Assembly: GCA_025024175.1 (NCBI GenBank)
Contig: QCXZ01000001.1
Location: forward strand, 34,714,942 to 34,778,941
Direction of reading: 5' to 3'
From: Rhyzopertha dominica
Lineage: Eukaryota; Arthropoda; Insecta; Coleoptera; Bostrichidae
DNA: 64,000 bases
Part shown: one piece after another, positions 37,401 through 52,400 of the stretch
Numbering within the stretch: position 1 is the first letter of the stretch
Layout: each line of letters begins with the position of its first letter
Position numbers and translations under genes: made by a program
Notes under the pieces: model-generated
Told to the model about the DNA's origin: nothing
What the model saw: the letters and a program-made list of their open reading frames with translations, nothing else
Database searches by the model: none

Positions 37401-40400
37401 AATTACAATTAAGTCAAATCTAGTCATTAATCTTCCATTCCTGTACAGAATGTCCCATCTTCAATAAAATTGTAAGGTATCTTGGTTAACTACTAATATC
37501 AGAAGGTTGGGGTTGAACAATATTGTCTTACTTTCGTTGTGAGTTGAACTGTACCATCACCACTTTTATATCGCCTTTTGTTTTAAAACTATAGTGTTTG
37601 AATAACCTTGCATTTATTCAGTCCTCAATGTCTCACTTGGATATATAGATATAGAAACAAAACTATAAACACATTTGACATGTTGTCTTCCGGGCTGGTT
37701 CCCACGTTGGTTATTAGAACTTGACGTTTCGACACTCATGTCAGTGTCTTCCTCAGAAGTAGCTCTGAAACTAAAGTCTCCTAGTCCGCTCGGGTATTTA
37801 TACTCGTCCGGGTCACTGACGCGTGGGCGTTGTTACGCATGACCGGTTTCCAGATTCCAGGTAGTTCGAGGGAAGCGAGATTCTGGCCGAGACTATACAA
37901 GGAAGCCATCGAAATCCAGAAGAACCTGCACAATTACAACCGAGACCGGGGCATCGAACTACCTGGAATCTGGAAACCGGTCATGCGTAACAACGCCCAC
38001 GCATCAGTGACCCGGACGAGTATAATTACCCGAGCGGACTAGGAGACTTCAGTTTCAGAGCTACTTCTGAGGAAGACACCAACATGAGTGTCGAAACGTC
38101 AAGTTCTAATAACCAACGTGGGAACCAGCCCAGAAAACAACATGCCATCGACAACAACCACGGAAGCCTTCAAACCTATAAACACATTTTTTATAAATAT
38201 TTTCTTAATAATCCAGTGGTACAAACAATTTTTGAGCAGTCTCATTTTTCAGATTTAAGACAAACTTACATTTTTTTCAATTGGGAAACAGCTGACTTTT
38301 CTATGATCGAAAACTTTTTTTTTTTCAAGATTTACAAAAACTGTTAGGTTAATTTTTAATTATTCTGTTATTCCAATTTCTTCGTAATTTAGGTAAAATA
38401 TTTACTGGTTTGCCAAAATGGACGTGAATAATGTGACACTAAGCAACGGACAAGTACTTACTTCTAAACAAACAATAATTTTTCAATAGTTACATGACAT
38501 CACTGATTGAAAATACAAAAAAGAAAAAACTATAAGCACCTTTATAAGTCTGATATAAGCAAATAGACATATATTCTCTTTTTTACTCAAGAATGTATGT
38601 TATATATTGTGTTATTTTGTTCTATAGTCAGCTGGAGGTAAACATAAAATCTGGTCAGATTATTAAAAAAATTGGAACAATTATGTATATACTTTCTTAA
38701 TCATAAAGAATAGGTCATTTCAACCATAGCAAAGCTAATCATGGTTTCCATTATAATCAAATGCAAGTTTGTTTTTTACTCCCAAAATTTGACCTATAAA
38801 AAAACCTGGATACACAACTGTATTCAAAATAAAAATATACATTAAACATATATGTAAACTTTTTTTGTGTCTAGTGCCTGAAGAAATGTAGTTATTCAAA
38901 AGTTGGCTACAGCTTTAAAACAAAAGAGAGTTGTGGTTTGCACATTGCTATCTTACTTTTTTGTTGTGAGTTGAACTATACCATTGCCATTTATTAAAAT
39001 TATTATCATTACTAATTGTCTTCTGTTTTAAAGGTATAGCCAACTTGCAAATAATATAAAATTTCGTCAGTTCTTAATATCTTACTCGGGCAGGTAGATA
39101 CAAAAAAATGTATAGACATTTTTGATAGATATTGTTATTTTGAATCCAGTAGTGTACTCAAAATTTGTTTAGGCAGTAACATTTTTGAGATATGTATTTT
39201 TTTGAATGGAATCTATAGTTGGCTTTACTATGGTTGAAATCGTCTATCTAATTAAGAAGATTGTAAGGTTTATTTCCAATATATCTGCTATTATTCCATT
39301 TTTTTTACTAAATAATCAAAATTTGTTTTTCGCCAAAATGAATGTAAATAATGTGACCCCTGGCATTGGAGAGGTAATTATTTCAAAATAAACAATTTTT
39401 ATTATTTACATGGCATCTTTGACTACCAACAAAAGAACTGCATGTCCACCTTTATGAGCATTATACAAATAGGCGTATCTATATTTTTTTAATAAATTAA
39501 AATTATTTCTTAAGAATATTATATTATATTGTGTGTTCTCTTGTTCTATAAGCTAACAATGTATATACCTTTTTAATCAGAAAAAATATGTCTTTTAAAC
39601 CATAGCAAAGCCAACTATGGCTTCCATTAAAAAAATGCAAGTTTGCATTATATCTAAAAAATGTTACCACCAAAAACATTTTTGAGCAAGTCACCGAATA
39701 CAGAATACATTTGTTTGTAACTGTATTCCTAAGCGAGATATTGAGAACTGAAGAACTGTAAAGTTATTCAAAAGTTGGCTACAGCTTCAAAACAAAAGAC
39801 GATATAAAAGTGGTGATAGTACAGCTCAAATCACAACAGAAAAAATAATTACAATGAAAATAGGACACCTTGTACAGGTAAAACAGCAAAAGATAGAGAA
39901 AAATTAATATACAGATGAAACAATTTTCTTTTTTTTAATACATCACTGGCACTTACAGATTTTAGCTAATTTGATAAATATTTAGGGTGTTTATATAAAT
40001 TTGACTATGGCATCTGTACAGCACACACATTTTGTTCTTAAAGCAACTAACACACAAGCAAAAATGATAAAAATTACCTGTCTCCCAGCTGCTGTGGGCT
40101 TGGCATCTTATTTCTGTACACGCTAAGATTTTGATAAAAACCTGCATCTTGCTGCAACAAATTATGGGTTGATCTGCTTCTCAAGTTGTTCCCTTGATTC
40201 ACTACTCCATTTGTGGGTCCCACATTGGCACTATTTGTATTAATACTGTTACTAGAAGACGTACGGCTGTAACCTGGATTGAAAAGTTCATGAGGATTTC
40301 TAGACTGTTCTGAACCAGGTGATATGTGATGTAATGCTGGTACTGATTTTGAAGATGGTATGCTCCTTTCGGCATCGACCCGTGACGGCAGATCACGCTC

Positions 40401-43400
40401 TGACATCCTCCTGGGGCCTATATAAAGAAAAACTATGTAACGAATGTGTAACAGGTGCAAAATGACTATAAGACCAGCAAAATTAAAATAAATTCAGACA
40501 TCAAATTGCAGAAGTTTTAAACGATGATAAGTGCAAATTATCACAAACTTTAAATTAAGACTGCATATGAAGCTTGCAACTAAAAATTACAAATAACTAA
40601 AGGGTATGGGTGGTCGTCTAATGCATAAAATCACATATGTATCTTTTCACCTAGCACAAGACACTGTTACCTATCCAAGAAATTAACAATCCCAGCATAG
40701 TACCCTAGGCCACAATACCCTTCAAAATTATCATGTCCATTGCACTTTGTGGCTAAAATGTTTGATCACCATATTTTTGTAGTCAAGATTTTTTCGTCAT
40801 GAATCTGTGTGACATATAAAAACCGTACGGTTATTAAGGGCCCTTTGTAAGTATTGGACTGCATTGTTCAATAACTTAGTATGGACCTGTGGCCGAAAAG
40901 TGGTTAAGTTTCCTGTGAAGACAGACCATTGATTCCCACCGCGCCGACGATGACCATCAAGGGGTTCATGTCAATGAAAAAAGGAGTGGGGGTCTGCGAT
41001 AAGGCTAGTGCTAGTATGTGACTTAGGAAACAATCACTGAGATAATTATAAAATTTGCAATTTTCAACTAAATCGCATGAAACTAAACCTTGTCGTTCCA
41101 TTTCATAAGCTGGGAAGCAACCGTTGCATGTTTGAATGTGTTAAAAATAAATAATTTTATGTGTTTAGCATGAAATTCTTATGACATCTCATGAACTTCT
41201 AAGTCATATGCCTAGCCTAGCACGAGAGGCCATTTTCAAGCCTTTGCTTGGCACCCAAACTTTATAATAAATAATTTAAAATCTATTCGAAATTTTTCTG
41301 TTTTGTTTGCACCAGTAGGTTGCTATAACCAATATAAGTATATCTGACACAAAATTAAAATTTCATGAACAGGCTCATTGTAGTATTTCACAAATAGTTA
41401 AATATCTACCTTATGTGATGAAAAAACATGATTCTTGGTGTAACAAATGTGTCGTAGATAATCAGCATTATTTCATAGAGAATGACTTTTTTCCTATATC
41501 TGATAGATAGAAAAGGCAAACCTNGCAACAAGCGAGTCATTTTTAAAGTGCAATCAAATGAAAAAGCAATTATTTTGTGTATCTTCCTCCCGTAACAACT
41601 CATGTTAATGAAATAGCTTTATTAATTTTTTCTTCTATACCTTTCAGATGCAGGTGAATATTAAGTTATACATGGAGCATTATTTACAAAATTGCTCAAT
41701 TGTGCCCTTAATAACCCAACAATTATTTAACAACAAACAGATTTTGATTACAAAAATGCACTCAACAAACATTTTAGCATTAAAGTGCCTGCAGGATGCT
41801 AGCTAACACCTTGTACTGCATTATTATGATAATTTACTATATTCAAGATAATATGGTAAACTGTGTATTGTGGAACAGTCTCATGCTAATGCACATTGAT
41901 GGGGAAAAAAACATAAATTTGGTTGAATGCTTTGTTGAGTAGAAACAGTGATAAGAAATATAAGCCACAACTGAATACATTGCAGCAAGTATAAAAAGTG
42001 CAACCTGAAAAGACCTTATTCGTCCTTACTGAAGCGGTTAACTCCAGTAACAATCTCCGTCACTCCTCCACTTTCTCTTTTGGGTCCAGTTTTAGCTAGT
42101 GAACCATCTATGTTTTTGTTATTAATTTCTAAGCAGCTTTTCACTTTACGGGGACTTCCATAACTACTGTTTCTGTAAACAGGACATGATTTCCTAGCAT
42201 TACGACAGCACTTTCTGATTACTTTTTGTCTTTGATATTTAATATCGGAACAACTCCTCCATGATTTTGGAATACACAGTTTTCTAATGACAACTACCTT
42301 TGCAGTTTTATTTGGGGATCTAGTTACATCTTTTGTGTAAGATTTTTTAACTATGTAAGCATCGGGAAATTTTTTCTTTTTCAGTTCCATTAATCGCTCA
42401 AGGCTGTCACACTTTTTTAATTCATTTTTAATCAAGCTCGTGTCTATAATTTCACTATATCGGCGATGTGTATCTTTCAGAAGCTTTTTTTCTCTACTCA
42501 ACTGACTATCATTTACCTTTGATTGTGTAGACTTTAATATACCTTTGGGTTTTAATTCTGGTTGTTGTGTCTTGGTCCCACTAGTATTGAAATTGGTGTT
42601 GAAGATACAGTTTTCGAAGCGGCACTTATGTAAAAACTCAGGTTCCAAAGTATTCTTGTCCAAACAATCATCTGATTTATATTTCTTAAGAGATGGACTT
42701 CTAATGTTTTTAGTTTTACATACGGAGTCAGGTAGCAAGTTGGGCGCAGAAGCAAATTTCACGCTGGTATTTAGAATGTGCTTTTTAGTAGATGTAGAAT
42801 CAAGTTTTAAGCTTGTTATCTTTAATGAAACATCTTTAGCTTCAGATCCGTGCAAGGTCCAGTCACGAAGTAACTTTAAAACTTCGAGCCTCTCAAAATC
42901 TGTTAATTTTTCACTTAGCTTATTTTCACTTAAATATTTCTTATTCAAGGTGCTCTTATTTGAGTATTCTCCAAGATTTGGTGTACTGGTTGAGTTGGAA
43001 ATAACTGCTTTACTAGCAAAACTTTCTTCAAATTGCTTCGCAAGGGTCTTGACATATCCTTTACGAATCTCATCTGGTGATTTCCAGTTCCTGAGCTTAA
43101 TAGGTGTGTNGGGATCAAAGGAACTTAAATCAAGATTCGACTCATGGATTCCACTGTTTATACTGGACGTTGAACTTGACAAATCCTGCAAGCTTGAATA
43201 AACTACAGGCTTATTTAGCTTATTCATAGCAGTGTTATATCCATCTGTGTCACAGTCTCCCACCAGGTCAATATGTATTGAGGGTATATCAGTAACATCA
43301 AGAGATTGACTTTTATGTTGTTTGAAACCGGCTGACTTGTTACTTCCAGACTTATTAACATCATAGTCAATAGTTACGTCTTTAGGAGCAGGCTCTGAGA

Positions 43401-46400
43401 AGTCAGTAACTTGCAGTTGAAACACAGGCTCACATTGTTCGATCTCAATGCGAGGTATTGTTAATTTACGCACTTCAGATTTATACAGGCTATCATCGCT
43501 GTTGAAAAACACATGTTTTGGAGGTTTGGGAGCTGGTGGCGTGTAGAAGTAACCACATTCACTGTTTAAGGAATCTTGAGACCCTTGGTATTTATAGAAA
43601 TGCAGGGAATCCCAAGCTGCATGTGGAAATAGCATACAATGTAATATTACCTTTACTCACAAGCTAATATGATGATGATAATCTACTTTTTCTATATAAT
43701 ACAAGCAATTTTTGCTAGACAACAATCTCTTCTACGACAATCAGGAAGAAGAATTGTCCTATAAGATGATCTCTTATGATATCCGCCCATACATTTACTG
43801 ATGGCTAGTGATGAAAATGTGTTTATGAAATGATAATATTTCTCTTTAGTACACAAATGAGCGTTGTAGAAACTTTCTAAAAAGTATACCTCATCAGTAA
43901 ACGGGGCTTGCTTATCAAAATTTTCAGCAACTTTTCTTATATGTATATCATTAGCAAAAATCTACACAATCTTAAAAATCATTTAGCATATAGTAAAGAA
44001 ACAACTGCTGCTCCACCCAAAATCATCTAAATGATTTAATGAAAGATATAAATATTAGTTTTCATAATTTCCTTACTTTTTGTTATGCATATATACATAT
44101 ACATACTAAATTCTGCATTAATTCTTTATAGCCCAAAATTAGAGTTATTAAATTGAAATATTCATTGAAGATTTCCTTATTCTCTGTGTATTAATTATTA
44201 AATAACCCTCTTTTACATAAAAGTAGACTTAAAACACAAACCTCTATGTGGTGTTGGGCTTGGTTGTTGCAGCAATGTTGCCAAGCCGTGGTACACAGCG
44301 CCCCCTTTGGCAACTTCCAGCGTCACAACACTCCCCGTCCTTACAAGAAATTCAGCTGCCTTTTCTTGTGTAATACCCAGAAGTGACTGACCATCAACAG
44401 AAAGCAGTTGGTCTCCTGCTGATAATCTGCCATCTCTGTCTGCTGCACCACCAGGCACGACAGATTTTATGTAGATACCCAAACGTTCTTGACCTGCACC
44501 TTTAGCTGCCACTATCGAAAGGCCCATACCACCACCTGCCTTATGTAGCCGAATGACCTGTACCTATAAAAAGTCAATTATAAAAATAATTTCTTATTAC
44601 AATATACGAGCCCTCCAGCTGTATATTCGGACACTATGGATTAAAAGAAAAATTACTGTTTTTTTTTTGTTAATGGACATGGACAGTTAAATTATAATTT
44701 TACACCTTATTTATGATACATTACAATAATGAACTCAATTCGGCCCATATGTACAAGAAAAAATTAATTAACTGCCCAAAAGCTTCGAAACATAAACATT
44801 TAAATGATTTACGAAGATGGATGTGGAATTTTTGTTTCATATCATGTTAGTTGTCAAAGCTGCACATTGTAAAGGAAAAACCATGGTTTGTGGGACCATA
44901 ACACTGTAGCGTTGGACGATACAGGAACAAGTATCGATACCAATACATATTGCAAAAAAATGTATTGATGCATGTAGTGTATTGACTCTAGAAGTATCGA
45001 TATCTTTAGTACCGAAATCATACTGTATCGGATAATACTGTTTTTAGAAGAAAAAAAAAAAACGGTTCTACATTTTGCTATGAAGTTCATATTTACTTAC
45101 AGAAATAAAAAGGTTTTCCATACTTTTTACTAACTAATGCACAATAATAATCAGGTCTAAAACATTTAGTAAATTACAGTGTACATGTAAAGTGATGTAT
45201 TCTAAGTTAAGTGAGTTTAAAATAGTTAAAAAGCTAAAATTTGCATAGATAATTGAAAATACAACACAAAATTGTAATAAAAATTTCAATTTAGTTTTGA
45301 TTCAATAGTCGAAATATAACAGGAACAAATTATAGACAAGTAGGTATCTATCATCCAACTGTTTTCATGCCAAAAACTAACCACGCCAGTGGAGGTGTGG
45401 TAGGTAAGAATTATCTACTTCCTAAAAATTATGAATTACTTATTCTTTCGATACTGAAATTCAATACTTAATGATTTTGTATCGATACAAAATATCGAGG
45501 ATGGGGAGTAAATGCATCGATACCCAAAAGTATCGATATGTATCGCCCAACTTGTTGTTAAAGAATGTCACACTTGTAAAGGCAATTCTATGTGCAAAGT
45601 ATTTAAAAGGCTGAATGTAGCATGATAGACATTATTAAAAGGTTTCGGGAAACTGCAAATGTTAATATTAAAGGAAAAACTACTGGCACTCCAAAACCAG
45701 TAACTGCTAGAGACCAACAAAGGTGAAAGTGTGCAAATAGTCAAGAGGGGCTATTTTCTGTGAGGTAACTACACTTTTGAATGCCAAAATTGAGCCAAAT
45801 ATTTCACAAGAATGTTATAGAAGATATATCCATAAATCTGGACTTTAGAAAGTCCATTTCATTTCGATCTTAGTTATCAATTTCAAAATATTCAGGCTAA
45901 AGAGAATTGTCATAGGCAAAAGAAAAACTCAGTGAATTTTGGCAAACTAGAATAAAGTGGCATTTAGTGATGAAGCTAAGTGTGATGTGTGTTGGGAATA
46001 TGCAAACAAGGGAGATCAGAATTTAAAAAGAAGATTTCCATTAAGACTGCCTAAAACGTGTTATGAAGTTTTCTTATGGGACTGCCTGTTGGCACATGGT
46101 TTAGAATGGTTATCTTTCATAAAAGGAGCACTGAATGGCCAAAAATATCAGGCATTGTAGTAAACAAGTTTACTGATAAGCAAACGGGACTTACACCCTG
46201 ATATAGCTATTATCTTTCAACATGATTGTGCTGCCTACCGTACGACCAATAGTACAAAAAACGGTTGTCAGATTAAGTCATTAAACTGATCAGCGAAGGA
46301 TGATCCAGGCTTAAATGTGATTGAAGCAGTATGCTATGAAATGAAAAAGAAGTTGCACGACTATTCTCAACATACTCTGCTTCAGAAACTTAACGCTAGA

Positions 46401-49400
46401 ACGCTTGCAATAATTGAGACGGTAATAATTAACTCTAAGTTGGATGTTACACCTTATTTAAATGTAAATGTCCAACCTATTAGTTGCCAAGCTATTTGGA
46501 TAGTTAATTAGTTTTTATTATGTATACATGCCAAATTGAGTAATCCATAGTGTCCAAACAATAGTTGTTAGAGTTCCTATATTAAATACAGTAATCAAGC
46601 TCCGGTTTCAGAAATAACTTCATTTATGCTATTATTAGTCACATTATAGTTAAATCTGATAACACTCATTTTACTGATGGTGAATAGTACCTCAGTTTCA
46701 TCTCTTTTAGTGATATAAACTACAAATTCCTAACATAGGCAGCATAAGTTTGAGTTTGACGTGATAGTGGACATATTAAATTTGAAGAAAGTTCCATAGT
46801 TATTTGAAAGTGGACAATTGTCTGAAGGTGATGAGAAACAAACTACGTGAAATTCTCGAAATGTGATGCACTCCTTACTGCTACCTCATGCAATAAGAGA
46901 ACCACTAAAATATTTGGAGGTAAAGTTCTGCTACATTTACAGAAGAGGCTAACTTGGATCATCTAAGAGAGGGCAGAGAATTCATTTTATAAACATTTTG
47001 GTGTAAGTACACCCTTAATATGTATCAGAAATAGTCTGTATTTTTTATTCTCGATGCAGATTCATATTTCGGATAAAAAAAGGTAAATACTGTCCGTACC
47101 TCTGGTTGTGTTGTACTCAAAGCCGACGGTGGTCTTGGCACAGACATGTATACTGTCCAATGTCCCGAACTGGTTGGTTGCGCTGCTAATCTGCACAGCC
47201 CTGAAGCTTGAAGTGGATGGAGGAAATCGGCCAAACCAGGTGGAACACCCTGAACCACATCACAACTGAATCCATCATCGGGCAACAACAGCTGCAGTGC
47301 AGGTGCTGGATCTTCATGTAGACGAACCTCACGACCTTCTGCCCTTGCCAGTTCATCTGCCACACCTTCTGCAGCCCTGGCTGCTTGTTCCAGTAGTGAT
47401 GGTGAGGCTATTTGTTCACCAGGTTCAGCTAAAAGGTGAAATTTATGTTTTAAGGAATTACAGTTTTCAAAGTAAAGTAAATTGTTGGCAGGAAAGAGCA
47501 CTTACAGGGTGATCAATTAAGGCTAGACAGCGGCTGTATCTTGGAAACTAATCGTGCTAGAATTTTCCGGTAAAATTTTTTTGAACAAATGTGACCACCC
47601 AGATTTCATTTAAAATATTTTGAAGTGCGTAACTTTGCCGCTAGGTAGTGCATTTAATATGACATATGAAAGAATCGTTTCTTTCTCCAAAAAGTTGCAA
47701 TGCAATGTTGGTCTAAAATAAACTCATTGCAATCTATGTTTATTTCTTAATAAATTTTTCTCGAACATTTTTTTTTCTAGTTGCTATGACAACGACGATA
47801 GGAGGGATAGAAGTTTCAAATCTTCAAAATGGCATAACTCAAGTATGATTCAACCAAATTTAACGAATGATGGCTAGTTTTAAAGTGAATTTTATGTGTT
47901 TCAATACAATTATAAATAACTTATAATTTATTGCAACTGTGGCGTTAGTTATAAATTTTTTATATTTGTTCGAATATCTTAAAAAAATTAAATGCAACTG
48001 TATAGACTTTATTACTAACTGTTATAGCTCATTAATAAAGCAAGATAAATTTGAAAACTGGAAGTTGATATCTTTCTTTGTTTGTTGGTTATAGTAAAAA
48101 AACTGTGAATCTGTCTTTGGGTTCAGCTATTTTTTTTCATTGGAATAAAATGAGGTTACATTAAAAAAAAAGACTTTTACTAAAAAATTACGACTTATTA
48201 GCTTAGGTTAGACGGTGATTTACCACCAGCGGTGGACATTTTGAGGATCAATAATTATTTTTCGCCACCTAAAACTCCTGAGACTCACATTTTCATTATT
48301 TTTTAGTTATAGCCTTAAGCGAAATGTCAAATTGAATGTCTTTTTCAACTCTTTAAAAATGACATAGAGAGAGTATTTGCAGATGATATTTTACAAATAA
48401 AGTGTTTTTGTTATTTATCTTACCTCATATAATAAATATTGCTTTATACTTGCTGGATACCGATTTTTGTCTTCTTTAATTTGTGTCATTATCATGCATG
48501 CCTCATTTTTNCTACTTGTTAATGAAAAAAGAAAAACTCATGGTCGCTGTACTCTATTAACTACCTTTATAAATTAATTACCTAACCGTCAGCTAGTGTC
48601 AGTAAGAATTTGGTATTATATTTTTTATATTGGAAACACCAGAGAAAAGTCGTTATTTATGCGTAAACGTGTGACCTTTGTTTAATATAACCTAATTTTT
48701 TTTCAATTTAAAACAAAACAGCTGATACAAACGACGAATTTGAAGTTTTTTTACTATAACCAAGAAACGGAAAAAGATATCGACCTCCGGTTTTCAAATT
48801 TATCTTTCTTGATTAATGAGCTATAATAACCAACAAAAAAGTCTATAGGGTTGCATTTGATTTGTTAAAGATATTTGAACAAATATAAAAATTGTACAAT
48901 TAACGCCCCTTTTGTCAAACAGTTGCAATAAATTTTAAGTTACTTATGATTATATTGAAAACCATAAAATTCATTTTAAAACTAGCCATCACTCGCTAAA
49001 TTCGGTTGAACCATAATTGAGTTATGCTATTTTGAAGATTTGAAACTTCTATCCTCCTATCGTCGTTGTCATAGCAACTAGAAAAAAAATTTTCAAACAA
49101 AATTTATTAAGACATAAACATAGATTGCAATGATTTTATTTTAGACCAACACTTCAAAATATTTTAAATGAAATCTGTGTGGCCACATTTGTTGTGGCTT
49201 CTTGAACTCCCCAAATTTAAATTTTCAAATTCAGGACAATTTTAATATATCAAATCCACATATTTCTTTCAGCAATTATTGGTTTGCTTTGATAACGAAC
49301 AGAATGTCCAAATAGTGAGTAACTTTTCTGCTCAGCATACTTTTCAAATCATTTTGGCTCCTTCAGGAAATCTTAGAAATATTATCTACTAACATAAATC

Positions 49401-52400
49401 AATGATTTTAGGTTTACATGTAAACTTATAAAATACAAATATTCCTGATACGCAAATCGGAACGAAGACTTCACTTGTTTAGTAAGCGAGGAACAGATTT
49501 TGAGATTTATTAGCACAACAACCTTGTAATGAAAGAAAAAGAAACAATGCTATATCCAATAGATTAAATTGTCCATGTTACAAGATTATTAATTTTCATA
49601 TCCCTTATGTCAAACATAAAAAAATTTCTATAATATATTACTTATAAGGTAAAAAATGTCTTCAAAAAGTAAAAATTCTACATGCAGGAGGTGAAAATTT
49701 TTAGTGTTCCTGGTGCCCTGTATCTTAGATGCAAAAGCTTAAAAGACACAAGGACTAATTATAATAATTGTGATAAGAATGCGGATGTTTAAGAAAATTG
49801 GTTTAAAAACATTTTATTATTATTAACGCTAGTTACAAGTCAGACCGACTCGATAAAATTCTAAATACAGCAAGTAACAAGGCCTCCATTCAATGGTTTT
49901 TGAGAGATTTATATTTCGAAAAATTATAGAAAAAATATTGGTTGTAGGTGCTTGGCACACAAGAGTTTCTGAAGAAGTTTAAAACTGATACTCTTGCTTC
50001 TGAATGTAGACACATATTCTGTGATTACCCCATATCATTGCATTTTGAACCCCATGAAATGATATGGACACATTGAAATAAACAATACGATGAGGGAACA
50101 ATGGTGGTAAATTCAGCAACGAAATGCTATAAAAAAATTAAGACATGAAGCAAAAATAACAAGCGATCCTGTAAAATGGCAGCCACAACTTTCTTAGGAG
50201 GAATCGATAGAATTTCCTGTTCTAAATTTGTTCTATTTGAAAGGAAAACAGTAAAGTTTGGTTACACTTAGAAAAAGTGGAGATTCTGTATATAATCTTT
50301 ATTTATCTTTATAATAGGGGAGTTAATAGAGCATTACTACTATTACTCTTCATAATTTTTGAATAGTAGATAGCAGGTCCTATATGTAATACACAGTATT
50401 GATTGACCCGGTGGCATCCGGCTGTAATCGCAAAACTGAGGTAAAATGAGAGATATGCTGAAATCCATATACTTCCCATAAACATCTTGTTCATTTTGAC
50501 GTAAAAGCAGTACTGCACGTCAATAAATATTCTTAGTAGATTTGTATTGCATTGTGTAATAATATTTGTAAATTTTGAGTATCTTTTTCTACTAGTAATT
50601 TGCTTCTTTAGTTTTCAATTAATTAATTTGTAATAGGTCCAGGAGTTTTCTTTCAAAATTGCTTTTCAGAATAAATAACACCCGTGTGAAAACAGCGGCC
50701 AGTTCCAGCAGCCAATTTTTACGGAAACACCCGAATACTATAGAGCTAACAAACTTTGTAGATGGCCGTTCATTCATATAGGTAATTAGCTTCTACCTAG
50801 TCACCAGGAAATAGCACATTCTAAAACAAATTTTTATAACAGCGCCCGTACAACGATACATTGCGAACCNTCCCAAGGGGTAAAAACCGNCCTCTCGAGC
50901 ACTAAAAAATTCATATCTCGGTTAGCCCCCCATAGTAACTCTTTGATATTTGCACACGATGTTACCCATACCGCCAGCCAAACAGCGCCCGTACAATGAT
51001 TCATTGCAAACCATCCCAAGGGGTAGAAACCGCCCTCGTACAACGATTCATTGCAAACCATCCCAAGGGGTAGAAACCGCCCTCTCGAACACTAAAAAAA
51101 TCATATCTCGGTTAGCCCCCATAGTAACTCTTTGATATTTGCACACGATGTTGCCCATACCACCAGGCAAACAGCGCCCGTACAACGATTCATTGCAAAC
51201 CATCCCAAGGGGTAGAAACCGCCCTCTCGAACACTAAAAAAATTATATCTCGGTTAGCCCCCATAGTAACTCTTTGATATTTGCACACGATGTTACCCAT
51301 ACCGCCAGCCAAACAGCGCCCGTACAACGATTCATTGCAAACCATCCCAAGGGGTAGAAACCGCCCTCTCGAACACTAAAAAATTCATATCTCGGTTAGC
51401 CCCCATAGTAACTCTTTGATATTTGCACACGATGTTGCCCATACCACCAGGCAAACAGCGCCCGTACAAGGATTCATTGCAAACCATCCCAAGGGGTAGA
51501 AACCGCCCTCCTCGAACACTAAAAAAATCATATCTCGGTTAGCCCCCATAGTAACTCTTTGATATTTGCACACGATGTTACCCATACCGCCAGCCAAACA
51601 GCGCCCGTACAATGATTCATTGCAAACCATCCCAAGGGGTAGAAACCGCCCTCTCGAACACTAAAAAAATCATATCTCGGTTAGCCCCCATAGTAAACTC
51701 TTTGGATATTTGCACACAATGTTACCCATACCGCCAGCCAAACAGCGCCCGTACAACGATTCATTGCAAACCATCCCAAGGGGTAGAAACCGCCCTCTCG
51801 AACACTAAAAAATTCATATCTCGGTTAGCCCCCATAGTAAACTCTTTGATATTTGCACACGATGTTGCCCATACCACCAGGCAAAACAGCGCCTGTACAA
51901 CGATTCATTGCAAAACCATCCCAAGGGGTAGAAAACCGCCCTCTCGAACACTAAAAAATCATATCTCGGTTAGCCCCTATAGTAACTCTTTGATATTTGC
52001 ACACCATGTTACCATACCGCCAGCCAAACAGACGCCCGTAACAACGATTCATTGCAAACCATCCCAAGGGGTAGAAACCGCCCTCTCGAACACTAAAAAA
52101 ATCATATCTCGGTTAGCCCCCATAGTAACTCTTTGATATTTGCACACAATGTTACCCATACCGCCAGCCAAACAGCGCCCGTACAACGATTCATTGCAAA
52201 CCATCCCAAGGGGTAGAAACCGCCCTCTCGAACACTAAAAAATTCATATCTCGGTTAGCCCCCATAGTAACTCTTTGATATTTGCACACGATGTTGCCCA
52301 TACCACCAGGCAAACAGCGCCCGTACAACGATTCATTGCAAACCATCCCAAGGGGTAGAAACCGCCCTCTCGAACACTAAAAAATCATATCTCGGTTAGC

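Noticed and set aside
42545..43201. 218-codon + strand frame opposite the canoe alternative exon
   Set aside because: It is the antisense shadow of a longer, better supported minus-strand exon with splice signals.
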